DNA from: JAVVEG01 sp032251455
Lineage (GTDB): Bacteria; Pseudomonadota; Gammaproteobacteria; Pseudomonadales; Pseudohongiellaceae
Direction of reading: 5' to 3'
Length of the DNA stretch: 64,000 nucleotides
Assembly (NCBI GenBank): GCA_032251455.1
Contig: JAVVEG010000004.1
Coordinates: 1-64,000, forward strand
Of the stretch, positions 26,854 to 36,636 are shown piece by piece. Numbering within the stretch: position 1 is the first letter of the stretch; each line of letters starts with the position of its first letter. The position numbers and the translations under genes are program-made. The notes below the pieces were generated by a model, which was not told the origin of the DNA, did no database searches, and saw only the letters and a program-made list of their open reading frames with translations.

Positions 26854-27915
26854 TCAGTACCTGCCTCTCATCGCCAGCCCGCAGGCAATCATCAGGGAGG
26901 GTGCATCATTACCCAGCAAGGTCTTGTTGATCTTGCTGCCAGTCGGCAAATCGGCAAAGGGATTGCCTATGGTCACCGGGGTGCCCAGATTGTCCTGTAC
27001 CTGATCAGCCAGACCCTTGATGGCGGCCACACCACCCACCAGCAACACATGATCAATGTCATTGTAGTGACTGGAGGAAAAGAAAAACTGCAGGGAGCGG
27101 CTCACCTGCTGCCCCACTGCCTCCCTGAAGGGTGCCAGTATTTCCTGCTCATATTCTTCCGGCAGCGTGTGCCGCCTGATGGCATTGTCCGCTTCGGCCA
27201 CTGTCATGCCGAAACGCCTCTGCACCTCTTCAACCAGTTGCCTGCCCCCGAACAGCTGCTCGCGGGTGTAAATGGTCTTGCCATCCAGCAACACATACAG
27301 GGTGGTGATGTTGGCACCTATGTCAAGGATGGCCACTGTCCTGACATCCGTCCCGGCCAGTTGCGACGCCACCAGGCTGTAGGCCCGCTCCATCGCATAC
27401 GCCTCGATATCGACGACCTTGGCCGTCAACCCTCCGGATTCCAGAGCCCCCACGCGGGACTCCACATTCTCCTTGCGACAGGCCGCCAGCAGCACATCGA
27501 CAAAATCGGCATCGGGGTTTTCCAGTGGCTGTCGCTCGAAATCGATCGCCACCTCCCCCAGGGGATAAGGAATGTACTGATCGGCCTCGACAATGATCTG
27601 GTTTTCCATTTCCTCATCGCTCAACGCTGCATTCATTTCAATCACCTTGGTGATCACCGCCGAACCGGCAACGGCTACTGCTGCCTCCCGGGTATCCGGC
27701 TTGAGAATGGAAACCGCCTGGCGGATACTCTCGCCCACAGCAACCGGATCATTGATGTTCTTCTCCAGAACGGCATTGGCTGGCAACTGGCGAATGACAT
27801 AGTTTTCCAGGCGAAATCTGTCACCGATCAATTTCAGTTCAAGCAGCTTGACGGCCGTCGAACTGATATCAACACCTAGATATGTTTTTGTTTTTCCTAC
27901 AGTTAATCCAAACAC
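26854..27915 (-). CDS. pilM: Type IV pilus assembly ATPase-like PilM
   Basis: PilM is an actin-like cytoplasmic protein that caps the PilN tail and recruits the pilus motor. The 353-residue product has the actin-fold phosphate loops YLGVDISSTAVKLLEL (about 13-28) and AILDIGANITTLYVL. The C-terminal VLLVGGVAAIKGLADQVQ segment is also present. The start codon is GTG. It heads the pilMNOPQ operon, divergent from ponA across 403 bases. Confidence 0.95.
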   Translation of the reverse strand: MFGLTVGKTKTYLGVDISSTAVKLLELKLIGDRFRLENYVIRQLPANAVLEKNINDPVAVGESIRQAVSILKPDTREAAVAVAGSAVITKVIEMNAALSDEEMENQIIVEADQYIPYPLGEVAIDFERQPLENPDADFVDVLLAACRKENVESRVGALESGGLTAKVVDIEAYAMERAYSLVASQLAGTDVRTVAILDIGANITTLYVLLDGKTIYTREQLFGGRQLVEEVQRRFGMTVAEADNAIRRHTLPEEYEQEILAPFREAVGQQVSRSLQFFFSSSHYNDIDHVLLVGGVAAIKGLADQVQDNLGTPVTIGNPFADLPTGSKINKTLLGNDAPSLMIACGLAMRGRY

Positions 27916-28318
27916 AGCCCGATTCTCATTAGTTTCGTTCCTACCCCGGAAAAATCCGCAGACCTCATGTAAGCTTTAACGGCCCGGAAACGATTGACTG
28001 CAGCCAATTACCAGCCAACAGACCTGTTCCAGTACTGCATTCAGTATAGCCTGTCGGTCAAAAACTTCCCTGTCAGCAATCAAATCAAAGTTTATTATAA
28101 CTTTCAATAAATTAAATAACACACTCAATAAATAACTTGATGTTTGATTATGCAGGTTTAACCGGACCACTGATATGATGGGCTTCACGTTTATGGCATA
28201 AATCCGGGCAGCAGAGGCCTGAATACCACAAAAATTTGACAGATCCGGCTTATTTTTCGGACAAACGTCCGGTCGACAGCGTTATAATGCCAACAGCGGC
28301 GCAAGACAGGCGGTAAAA
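27916..28318. promoter_or_regulatory. Divergent pilM/ponA promoter region
   Basis: This 403-base spacer contains no supported gene. It includes an AT-rich block (about 28076-28150), unlike the GC-rich surroundings. A perfect TATAAT hexamer at 28283-28288 lies 30 bases before the ponA start and could be its -10 box, but I find no good -35 at the right distance. Promoters for pilM presumably lie in the left half. Confidence 0.45.
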
Positions 28319-30760
28319 ATGAGCAACAGAGGCAAAACCATGCTGAGATGGCTGTTCTGGAGCGGTGTATTCTGCCTCAGCGGCGCTGTCATGGTTGCCA
28401 GCGCCGCCTGGTTGTATCTGTCTCCCCAATTGCCCTCGGCTGAAACCTATCGCCATGTGCAGCTGGAGACCCCTCTGCGCATCCTTACCGCTGACCACAA
28501 GCTGATCGACGAAATCGGTATCCGCAGAGACCCGATCAGCTATGCAGAAATACCGCCCATGATGGTCAATGCCGTGCTGGCCAGCGAAGACCCCCGATTC
28601 TACTCTCATCCCGGTGTCGATATCCGCGGGCTGGCGCGTGGCTTCTATGGTTTCATCAGAGGCATCAACCTGGGTGGTGGCAGTACCATCACCATGCAGC
28701 TGGCCAATAATATTTCCTTTGACAGCGATAATGTCTATGCCAGAAAGCTCAAGGAAATCCCCTTTGCACTGCGCATCCAGCAGGAATTGAACAAGGAGGA
28801 GATTCTGGAACTCTACCTCAACCTGATTTATTTCGGCCAGGGCGCGGACGGCATCAGCGCGGCTGCCTATATCTACTATGGCAAGCCGGTCAGTGAGCTG
28901 AGCATTGCCCAGGCGGCCATGATGACCTCGGTGCTGCCTTGCCCATCCGTGTGCAATCCGGTGACCAATCCTGAGCGCGCCAAGGGCCGGCGCGATGTGG
29001 TCCTGCACAAGATGCGTGCTGAAGGCATGATCAGCCAGGGGCAATTGCAGGCGGCACTGGCAGAGCCAGTAGCTGCCAGTCGACACAATCGGCGCATAGA
29101 GGTTGACGCCCCCTATGTGGCTGAAATGGTTCGCCAGGAGCTTTACCAGCAATACGGAGAAGACATCTACCGGGGGGGCTTTGAAGTCACCACCAGCATT
29201 CACAGCGAGAAGCAACGGCTGGCCAACAAGGCGCTGCTGAATGGCCTGGAAGAGTACTATGACCTGCGCCATGGTTACCGGGGGCCGGAGAACAATCTGC
29301 CACCCAGAGGTGATGACCCGCTGGAATACTGGCTGGAACAGCTCAATAGCGTTCCGGTCTACGGCAACCAGCACCCCGGTATCGTCACGTCAATTGCCGA
29401 ACGTTCGCTGGAGGTGGTGATGAAGGATGGCACCCTGCAGACCATTGACTGGCCTGGTTTGCAATGGGCCCGCCCTTATATCAGCCGCGACAATGCCTGG
29501 CCTCCCCCCCAGCAGGCTGCTGATATTGCCAGCGTTGGCGACCTGATCCGCCTGAAGCAGAAGAGCGATGGCAGCTGGTCGCTGGGTCAGATTCCCGAAT
29601 TGCAGGGAGCACTGGTTTCGGTATCGCCGGACAATGGCGATATTCTGGCTCTGGTTGGTGGCTACGATTTCAACTACAGCCAGGTCAATCGGGTTTTTTC
29701 TCCACGCCCGCCCGGCTCTGGGTTCAAGGCTTTCCTGTATGGCGCGGCGCTGGAGAATGGTTACAGCCCGGCCACACTGATCAATGATGCACCTTTCACC
29801 CGTGGCGATTACCGCCCCAGCAATTTTGAAGGCAATTTCCTTGGCCCCATCACTCTGCGCCAGGCAATGAAGGACTCCCGCAACGTTCCCGCCGTGCGCC
29901 TGTTCGATCAATTGGGCTCTGCCCCCGTGCTGGACTTTGCCTCCCGGTTTGGCATCGACACCAGTAACTTCCCACGCAGCGACCTGACCGTGGCCCTGGG
30001 CAGCCAGGATGTGACTCCCATGAGCATGGCCGTTGCCTATGCCACCATCGCCAACGGCGGGTACAAGGTAGAACCCACATTCATCAAAAAAATTACCACG
30101 GTGGAAGGAACCCTTTTCGAGGCCATGCAGCCGACTGTCTGCCCTGATTGCAGTTCCGACCCGGGTCATATGTCTGCCCAGGCCGGTACCCTGGCGAATA
30201 CGGCGTTCACCGTGGCCGACACTGTAGATGGCGAAGAGGCAGCTCAGGCAGCAATAATAACGCCCCCCCAGGTCGCGGATAGCCGGGTGGTCTACATACT
30301 CAACAGCATGATGCGTTCGGTGGTGGAAGAAGGCAGTGGTCGACGTATCAACCGGGAAATCGGTCGCAATGACCTGAAAGGCAAGACCGGAACCACCAAT
30401 GGCCCCGCCGAACTCTGGTTTACCGGTTTCAACCGCGATATTGCCACCAGCGTTTTTGTCGGTTTTGACCAACCCGAGTCACTGGGTGAATCCGAGCAGG
30501 GAGCAACTGTTGCCGTACCCATCTGGATCGACTATATGAAACCGGTTCTGGCAGGCATGCCGGAAAGCAGCATGCCCCGGCCGGACGGAATCGTGGATCG
30601 ATTGATTGACAGCAGAACTGGTGAGAGCGCCCTGCCTGGGCAGTCCAATACCATGTTTGAACTGTTTCTGAAGGAAAATGCCCCAGCCGCTGTGGGCACC
30701 AGCGAAAACCCGCCAGGGCGCAAAGAGGATGAAACCCTGTCGACAGAGATCATCTTCTGA
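28319..30760 (+). CDS. ponA: Penicillin-binding protein 1A, class A
   Basis: This bifunctional enzyme polymerises and cross-links peptidoglycan. The 813-residue product has one N-terminal membrane helix and a glycosyltransferase domain with catalytic EDPRFYSHPGVD and GGSTITMQLANN. An inserted OB-like domain follows (about 320-420). The transpeptidase domain has the nucleophile in GSGFK, the SRN triad member and KTGTTNG. The loop LPCPSVCNP carries two cysteines where relatives usually have LPKAPSxYNP. It is divergent from pilM, the common arrangement. Confidence 0.96.
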   Translation: MSNRGKTMLRWLFWSGVFCLSGAVMVASAAWLYLSPQLPSAETYRHVQLETPLRILTADHKLIDEIGIRRDPISYAEIPPMMVNAVLASEDPRFYSHPGVDIRGLARGFYGFIRGINLGGGSTITMQLANNISFDSDNVYARKLKEIPFALRIQQELNKEEILELYLNLIYFGQGADGISAAAYIYYGKPVSELSIAQAAMMTSVLPCPSVCNPVTNPERAKGRRDVVLHKMRAEGMISQGQLQAALAEPVAASRHNRRIEVDAPYVAEMVRQELYQQYGEDIYRGGFEVTTSIHSEKQRLANKALLNGLEEYYDLRHGYRGPENNLPPRGDDPLEYWLEQLNSVPVYGNQHPGIVTSIAERSLEVVMKDGTLQTIDWPGLQWARPYISRDNAWPPPQQAADIASVGDLIRLKQKSDGSWSLGQIPELQGALVSVSPDNGDILALVGGYDFNYSQVNRVFSPRPPGSGFKAFLYGAALENGYSPATLINDAPFTRGDYRPSNFEGNFLGPITLRQAMKDSRNVPAVRLFDQLGSAPVLDFASRFGIDTSNFPRSDLTVALGSQDVTPMSMAVAYATIANGGYKVEPTFIKKITTVEGTLFEAMQPTVCPDCSSDPGHMSAQAGTLANTAFTVADTVDGEEAAQAAIITPPQVADSRVVYILNSMMRSVVEEGSGRRINREIGRNDLKGKTGTTNGPAELWFTGFNRDIATSVFVGFDQPESLGESEQGATVAVPIWIDYMKPVLAGMPESSMPRPDGIVDRLIDSRTGESALPGQSNTMFELFLKENAPAAVGTSENPPGRKEDETLSTEIIF

Positions 30761-30849
30761 TTCGACGAATCTGATTCATATCCCCATGCACACGCCTCCG
30801 ACAGAGGCACGCTCTTTCAGAGGCTTGTCTTTCAGGAGATAGCAAGAAC

Positions 30850-31062
30850 CTACTTCAGGCTACGGCTGCCAAAACGCTTGTTGAAGCGATCAACACGGCC
30901 AGCACTGTCAAGAATCTTCTGCTTGCCAGTATAGAACGGGTGACACTCCGAGCAGACATCAATCAGGATGTCCTTGCACAGCGTGGAACTGGTCTGAACC
31001 ACGTTGCCGCAGCTGCAGGTTGCCTTCAGGGGCTGATAATCGGGATGGGTATCGGGTTTCAT
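30850..31062 (-). CDS. rpmE: 50S ribosomal protein L31, zinc-binding type
   Basis: The product from the Met of MKPDTHPDYQP is 70 residues, the E. coli length. It retains all four zinc-ligand cysteines (CSC near residue 16 and CSECHPFYTGKQK near 37) and ends VDRFNKRFGSRSLK. The zinc form acts as a zinc reserve that can be replaced by a C-minus paralogue when zinc is scarce. It lies near priA, as in E. coli and Pseudomonas. Confidence 0.96.
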   Translation of the reverse strand: MKPDTHPDYQPLKATCSCGNVVQTSSTLCKDILIDVCSECHPFYTGKQKILDSAGRVDRFNKRFGSRSLK

Positions 31063-31208
31063 GCCTGGCCTCTTCAATGATATCTGTCCGACATCGCTAC
31101 ATTGAATCCGGGACGCTGGCTTGTGCCTGCGACATCAATGCACCATATCGATAATGTCTCTGCCGCCAATGCGCTGGGGCATAACGGGGCGTGCATTCTA
31201 GCAGAGTA

Positions 31209-31514
31209 TCAGCCCGACGCAAGCTGTTTATGGTTGGCTACCACCTCACGCATGACCTGCGCCAGAATGTCGGCCACCAGGTCAGGGCTGACATCGTGCT
31301 CTTTGCAAAGCGCCCGTATCACTTTCAATTTGGCCTCTTCGCGCTGGGGGTCGAGCGCACTCAAACCGTGTTCAGCCTTGAGATTGCCCACGCGCCGGGT
31401 AAGTGCAAAGCGATTTGCCAGCAGCAGGACCAGCCCTTGATCAATGCGATCTATCTGCTCCCGGATGAGCAATAATTCTGTCGGAACGGAGTCTGTCTGC
31501 CCGTGCTTTTCCAC
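31209..31514 (-). CDS. Chorismate mutase, AroQ type
   Basis: The 101-residue helical protein matches the AroQ chorismate mutase fold: LLIREQIDRIDQGLVLLLANRFALTRRVG and LKAEHGLSALDPQREEAKL, then a C-terminal helix ending in QVMREVVANHKQL. The active-site arginines and lysine of helix 1 (R in RFALTRRVG, K in NLKAEHG) are present. It converts chorismate to prephenate for tyrosine and phenylalanine. It is monofunctional: no dehydratase or dehydrogenase domain follows, and there is no signal peptide. Confidence 0.85.
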   Translation of the reverse strand: MEKHGQTDSVPTELLLIREQIDRIDQGLVLLLANRFALTRRVGNLKAEHGLSALDPQREEAKLKVIRALCKEHDVSPDLVADILAQVMREVVANHKQLASG

Positions 31515-31740
31515 CCTGATAGGCCCTCTGTCGTCTGCGTCTGCGCTGCGCGGATTTCGCTGAATTCTATTTTACCCGTGGCATATCAGTCCACCACTTT
31601 GGGAATCATCTGAATAAGTCTATGGCTATTCTGCGCGAGTCTGGCACGCGCCCTGACTTGTTTCCGCCTCGACTTTGCCTTTACCATGCCTGACCTGCAC
31701 CCTCCCACACGCAAACCGGATAGCCTGAGAGTAGCACCCC

Positions 31741-33831
31741 ATGCCAGTCGCCACCCAATCCAGACCGGTCGCCAAGCAGGTAGAAAGTCAGGTCCCGGCC
31801 TTGCTATTGCGGGTGGCGGTGCCTTCGCCGTTGCGGCGATGCTTCGATTACCTGCCACCGGAATCCCTTGCCCCGGCTGCTGCAGCCAGGCTGCAAGCCG
31901 GAATCCGGGTGCGCGTGCCATTTGGCAAACGCGAGCTGGTTGGCGTGTTGCTGGCCACTGGCCACAACTCCCACATTGAACCCAAAAAACTCAAACGCGT
32001 CTGCGCCATTCTGGATGAAGAACCATTGCTGCCAGCACACCTGCTGGCCCTTTACCAATGGGCTGCCGCCTATTACCAGCATCCTGTGGGTGAGGTTTTC
32101 AACACCTTGTTGCCCGTGGCATTGCGGCAAGGCAAACCGGCCCAGATCAAATTGCGCAAAAATGACCCAAAACCGGGAATGGATTCGCAACAGTCAACCA
32201 GGATGGACAACCCGGTGCCCAATCAGGAACAACAAACTGCCATCGACACCCTGCATGCTAATCTGGGCCGGTTTACCTGCTGTCTGCTGGAAGGCGTCAC
32301 GGGCAGCGGCAAGACCGAAGTCTATCTGCAGCTAATCGCCGCTGTACTGGCCCGTGGCCAGCAGGCCCTGGTTCTGGTCCCGGAAATCAGCCTGACTCCA
32401 CAGACCATCAGCCGCTTTGCCGGCCGTTTCAACTGTCTGATTGCCGTACTGCATTCCGGCCTGACCGCCAGGACAAGGCTCAATGCCTGGCTGCAGGCCG
32501 GCAATGGCGAAGCCGGCATAGTCATAGGCACCCGCTCGGCCATATTCACCCCAATGCAAAAACCCGGCATCCTCATCATCGATGAAGAACATGACAGTTC
32601 TTTCAAACAACAGGATGGCCTGCGATATTCGGCCCGGGACCTGGGCATCATGCGCGCACAACGGGAACAGATACCAGTGGTTCTGGGCTCGGCCACACCC
32701 AGCCTGGAAAGTCTGCACAATGCCTGCGCTGGTCGCTACCTGCATCTGCAACTGCATGAGCGCCCGGCCGCCAGCAAAACCGCCCGCTACCATCTGCTGG
32801 ATATCAACGGCATTACCTTGCAGGAAGGTTTCTCGCCACTGCTGTTTGATATGATCGGACAGCATCTGCGCCAGGGGAATCAAGTGCTGGTCTATATCAA
32901 CCGGCGCGGCTTTGCACCCACCCTGTACTGCGGGGACTGCGGCTGGCTGGCCGAATGCAGGGATTGCGACAGCCGTCTGACCCTGCACAGGACACCCCCT
33001 TCACTGCGCTGCCACCATTGCGAAGCCCGGCACCCCATCCTGCCTCATTGTCCTCGGTGCCAATCGAGGAACCTGCTGACGCTGGGGCTTGGTACCGAAC
33101 GCAGCGAAAGCCTGTTGCAAAGCCTGTTTCCGGACACCCCTGTTATCCGCATAGACCGTGACTCCACCCGCCGCAAGAACGAATTGAATACCTTGCTGGA
33201 GCGCGTTCACAGCGGAACCCCCTGTATTCTCACCGGCACCCAGATGCTGGCCAAGGGACATCACTTTCCCGGGGTCAGCCTGGTTGCCATCATCGATGCC
33301 GACAGCGGATTGTTCAGCCCGGATTTTCGTGGTCAGGAACATATGGCCCAGACGCTGATCCAGGTAGCCGGGCGGGCCGGGCGGGCCGAAGCCCCGGGCG
33401 AGGTAATCATCCAGACCCAGCATGCCACGCATGAGGTGCTGCAAACCCTGGTCCATCAGGGCTACCATACCTTTGCGCTGAAACTGCTGCAGGAACGGGA
33501 ACTGGCTGACATGCCTCCTTTTTCACATCTGGTGCTGCTGCGTGCCGAGTCCAGCAACAGCAGCAACCCGGAAAGATTCCTGAACAAGGCCCGGCAGATA
33601 CTGCACAGACTCTGCCGCGAAACTGATACTGCCGGGTTGATGCTGATTGGCCCCCTGCCCTCGCCAATGGAAAGACGAGCCGGGAAATATCGCGCACAGT
33701 TACTGCTGAAAAGCCGGCACCGTGGCCGCTTGCAGGCCATGCTGACACCCTTGTGTGCTGCGCTGGAAACCCTGAAGGAGTCACGCCTGGTACGCTGGTC
33801 CATCGATGTCGACCCGCAGGATATGATCTGA
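31741..33831 (+). CDS. priA: Primosomal protein N' (replication restart helicase PriA)
   Basis: PriA recognises stalled forks and reloads the replisome. The 696-residue product has the N-terminal DNA-binding domain (about 20-110) and a helicase core with Walker A GVTGSGKTEVYLQ and DEEH box LIIDEEHDSSFKQQDG. Eight zinc-ligand cysteines follow in the CGDCGWLAECRDC and CHHC...CPRC segments (about 400-445), and then GRAGRAEAPGEVIIQTQ. It is divergent from the chorismate mutase. In Pseudomonas argS usually follows it, but here a SPOR protein does. Confidence 0.96.
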   Translation: MPVATQSRPVAKQVESQVPALLLRVAVPSPLRRCFDYLPPESLAPAAAARLQAGIRVRVPFGKRELVGVLLATGHNSHIEPKKLKRVCAILDEEPLLPAHLLALYQWAAAYYQHPVGEVFNTLLPVALRQGKPAQIKLRKNDPKPGMDSQQSTRMDNPVPNQEQQTAIDTLHANLGRFTCCLLEGVTGSGKTEVYLQLIAAVLARGQQALVLVPEISLTPQTISRFAGRFNCLIAVLHSGLTARTRLNAWLQAGNGEAGIVIGTRSAIFTPMQKPGILIIDEEHDSSFKQQDGLRYSARDLGIMRAQREQIPVVLGSATPSLESLHNACAGRYLHLQLHERPAASKTARYHLLDINGITLQEGFSPLLFDMIGQHLRQGNQVLVYINRRGFAPTLYCGDCGWLAECRDCDSRLTLHRTPPSLRCHHCEARHPILPHCPRCQSRNLLTLGLGTERSESLLQSLFPDTPVIRIDRDSTRRKNELNTLLERVHSGTPCILTGTQMLAKGHHFPGVSLVAIIDADSGLFSPDFRGQEHMAQTLIQVAGRAGRAEAPGEVIIQTQHATHEVLQTLVHQGYHTFALKLLQERELADMPPFSHLVLLRAESSNSSNPERFLNKARQILHRLCRETDTAGLMLIGPLPSPMERRAGKYRAQLLLKSRHRGRLQAMLTPLCAALETLKESRLVRWSIDVDPQDMI

Positions 33832-33927
33832 AATGCCGCAACTCAGCAAGAACGGGGCAATAACGGTTGCCACTGCTCCGGCCGAAACCGATAATAGCGC
33901 CCACCACTTCGTTGCAAGAGAATCAGC

Positions 33928-34575
33928 ATGGTTCAGGACTTTGCCAAAATCAGGGCCAGCTCAGCGCAGGAAAAGGTGCCCGCACCGGCTCCTTACAGCT
34001 GGGCACCTCTGTTGACTGGTCTGGTGGCCGGCCTGGCACTGGGCGTATTCTTGAGCTTCATGGCCTATGTCTCCGGTATTGTGCCAGCAGTGGAAACGGC
34101 TGCCGGCAGCACTGCACCAAATCAGCAGGGCGATCAGGCTGCCGAAGAAGCCCAGCTGATGAAAGAAGATCTGGAAAGGGCCGCCGCCAGATTGCAACTG
34201 GAGTTTTACCAGACCCTGCCCAACTATGAAGTCATTGTCGACACTACCGCGAACAGCGCAGTTGCGCGACCATCCTCCTCCGCTCCCGCTGCAAACACCA
34301 CTGCTCTGACCAGCGGCCAGAACATCGCCCCCAGCGCTGCCGGCTACCTGATTCAGGCTGGCGCCTACCAACAGGAAACCTCGGCCAACCAGCAAAGCCT
34401 GCGTTTGCAAGCCCTGGGCCTGGATGCCCGGGTAAAAAAGGAAGCCCTGCTGGGCAAAACCCTGTTCCTGGTGCAGGCAGGCCCTTATCAGACCCGCGAA
34501 GAGCTCAGCCAGATCGAGCGTCTGCTGCGCAGCAACAATATCGACAGCATGCGCATCACACTGGGCGGACTGTGA
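33928..34575 (+). CDS. SPOR-domain cell-division protein, FtsN-like
   Basis: The 215-residue protein has a short cytoplasmic N terminus and a transmembrane helix (about 28-50, LLTGLVAGLALGVFLSFMAYV). A low-complexity periplasmic linker follows, with a C-terminal SPOR domain (about 138-213) containing GYLIQAGAYQQETSANQQ, LRLQALGLDARV and LFLVQAGPYQTREELSQIE. SPOR domains bind denuded peptidoglycan at the septum. Position before hslVU supports an FtsN role, but the protein is shorter than E. coli FtsN. Confidence 0.88.
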   Translation: MVQDFAKIRASSAQEKVPAPAPYSWAPLLTGLVAGLALGVFLSFMAYVSGIVPAVETAAGSTAPNQQGDQAAEEAQLMKEDLERAAARLQLEFYQTLPNYEVIVDTTANSAVARPSSSAPAANTTALTSGQNIAPSAAGYLIQAGAYQQETSANQQSLRLQALGLDARVKKEALLGKTLFLVQAGPYQTREELSQIERLLRSNNIDSMRITLGGL

Positions 34576-34712
34576 GCCATCGGCAAGACAAAATCCTGCC
34601 GCAAGCACCCTGCAGCGCTTGAAATATGCCAGACTTCCCCCCATAAGACTCATTTGGCATACCCGGCAGCCATTGCTGAGAACCCGCACACTAAACCCCA
34701 GGGAGAACACGT

Positions 34713-35258
34713 TTGGAACAATACAGAGGTACAACCATAGTCTCGGTACGACGTGGCAACACTGTTGCCCTTGGTGGCGACGGCCAGGTCTCGCAGGGCA
34801 ATACCGTACTCAAGGGCAATGCCCGCAAGGTCAGACGCCTGTACAAGGATCAGGTCATCGCCGGGTTTGCCGGTGGCACTGCCGATGCCTTCACCCTGTT
34901 CGAGCGCTTTGAAGAACAGCTGGAGAAACACCAGGGCAAACTGGTCCGGGCTGCCGTGGAGCTGGCCAAGCTCTGGCGCACCGAACGCTCCCTGCGGCGG
35001 CTGGAAGCCCTGCTGCTGGTAGCTGACAAGGATGCCTCGCTGATGATCACCGGCAACGGCGATGTCATCGAACCCGAAGAAGGCATCATGGCCATTGGTT
35101 CCGGCGGCCCGTATGCACAGGCGGCTGCCCGCGCCCTGTTCCACAACACCAGCTTGAATGCCCGTGATATCGTCGAGAAAAGCCTGGGCATTGCTGCTGA
35201 CATCTGTGTCTACACCAACCACAACCACATCATCGAAGAGCTGGAAATCCTCAGCTAA
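34713..35258 (+). CDS. hslV: ATP-dependent protease subunit HslV (ClpQ)
   Basis: HslV is the proteasome-like peptidase that pairs with HslU. The 181-residue product starts at TTG with a GGGAG site upstream and reads MEQYRG-TTIVSVRRGN. The catalytic threonine is therefore at residue 7 after a six-residue propeptide, rather than directly after Met as in E. coli. Other marks are ALGGDGQVSQGNTVLKGNARKVRRLY, the FAGGTADAFTLFERFE motif and SGGPYAQAAARAL. It is 24 bases upstream of hslU. Confidence 0.96.
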   Translation: MEQYRGTTIVSVRRGNTVALGGDGQVSQGNTVLKGNARKVRRLYKDQVIAGFAGGTADAFTLFERFEEQLEKHQGKLVRAAVELAKLWRTERSLRRLEALLLVADKDASLMITGNGDVIEPEEGIMAIGSGGPYAQAAARALFHNTSLNARDIVEKSLGIAADICVYTNHNHIIEELEILS

Positions 35259-35282
35259 GCCGTATCAGCAGGAAATCCCCTT

Positions 35283-36620
35283 ATGTCAGTCATGACCCCC
35301 AGAGAAATCACTTCCGAACTGGATCGTTTCATCGTTGGCCAGAAGGCGGCCAAGCGCGCCGTTGCCATTGCCCTGCGCAACCGCTGGCGGCGCATGCAAC
35401 TGGCCGAAAGCATCCGCCAGGAAGTCACCCCCAAGAATATCCTGATGATCGGCCCCACCGGGGTCGGCAAAACTGAAATTGCCCGCCGTCTGGCAAAACT
35501 GGCCAATGCCCCCTTCATCAAGGTGGAAGCCACCAAATTCACTGAAGTGGGCTATGTGGGCCGTGATGTGGATTCAATCATCCGTGACCTGATCGATATT
35601 GCCGTGAAAATGCTGCGCGAGGAGCAGATCCGCAAGGTTCAGCACCAGGCCGAGGATGCTGCCGAAGAACGTATTCTGGATGCCTTGCTGCCCTCGGCAC
35701 GCAGCACCGAAGACAATGCTCCCGCGCCTGCCGATTCATCAACGCGCCAGGTATTCCGCAAAAAACTGCGCGAAGGGGAGCTCGATGACAAGGAAATCGA
35801 AATCCGGGTTGCGGATCAGGTCAGTGCGGTTGAAATCATGGCCCCTCCGGGCCTGGAAGACATGACCAACCAGCTCAAGAGCATGTTTTCCAACATGAAC
35901 TCGGGCAAGAAGAAAAACCGTCGACTGCCGATCAAGTCCGCCTTCAAGATACTCAAGGATGAAGAGGCGGCCAAGCTGATCAACGAAGAAGAAATCCGCA
36001 CCATGGCCATCGAGATTACCGAACAAACCGGCATTGTGTTCATCGATGAGATCGACAAGGTGACTGTGCGTCACGACACCGGCAACAGTGGCGTATCCCG
36101 CGAAGGCGTACAGCGTGATCTGCTGCCACTGATCGAAGGCTCTACGGTCACCACCAAGTACGGCAGTGTCAATACCGACCATATTCTGTTCATCGCCTCA
36201 GGTGCCTTTCATTTATCCAAACCTTCCGACCTGATTCCGGAACTGCAGGGCAGGCTGCCCATCCGCGTGGAGCTGAATGCTCTGACCGCCGAGGATTTTG
36301 AACGCATTCTGGCCGAACCCAATGCCTCATTGACCGAGCAGTACCAGGCCCTGCTGGCCACCGAAGGTCTGCAACTGCAGTTCACCCCTGACGGTATCGC
36401 CCGCATAGCCGAAACGGCGTGGGAGATCAATGAGCGCACCGAGAACATCGGTGCCCGTCGCCTGCACACCGTGATGGAACGCCTGCTGGAGGAAGTCTCT
36501 TTCGCCGCTGCGGACATGGCTGTTGGTGACCAGAAAACCCTGACTGTGGATGCCGCCTATGTGGATTCACAACTGGGTGAGCTGGTGAAGAACGAAGACC
36601 TGAGTCGTTTCATTTTGTAA
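35283..36620 (+). CDS. hslU: ATP-dependent protease ATPase HslU (ClpY)
   Basis: HslU is the AAA+ unfoldase that feeds HslV. The 445-residue product has the N-terminal EITSELDRFIVGQ motif, Walker A GPTGVGKTEIARR and the pore motif GYVGRDVDS. The I domain spans about 110-240, Walker B is IVFIDEIDKV, and sensor 2 is in TENIGARRLHTVMER. It ends with the conserved LSRFIL tail that inserts into HslV. Confidence 0.97.
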   Translation: MSVMTPREITSELDRFIVGQKAAKRAVAIALRNRWRRMQLAESIRQEVTPKNILMIGPTGVGKTEIARRLAKLANAPFIKVEATKFTEVGYVGRDVDSIIRDLIDIAVKMLREEQIRKVQHQAEDAAEERILDALLPSARSTEDNAPAPADSSTRQVFRKKLREGELDDKEIEIRVADQVSAVEIMAPPGLEDMTNQLKSMFSNMNSGKKKNRRLPIKSAFKILKDEEAAKLINEEEIRTMAIEITEQTGIVFIDEIDKVTVRHDTGNSGVSREGVQRDLLPLIEGSTVTTKYGSVNTDHILFIASGAFHLSKPSDLIPELQGRLPIRVELNALTAEDFERILAEPNASLTEQYQALLATEGLQLQFTPDGIARIAETAWEINERTENIGARRLHTVMERLLEEVSFAAADMAVGDQKTLTVDAAYVDSQLGELVKNEDLSRFIL

Positions 36621-36636
36621 TTGGGGCAAACGGGCA

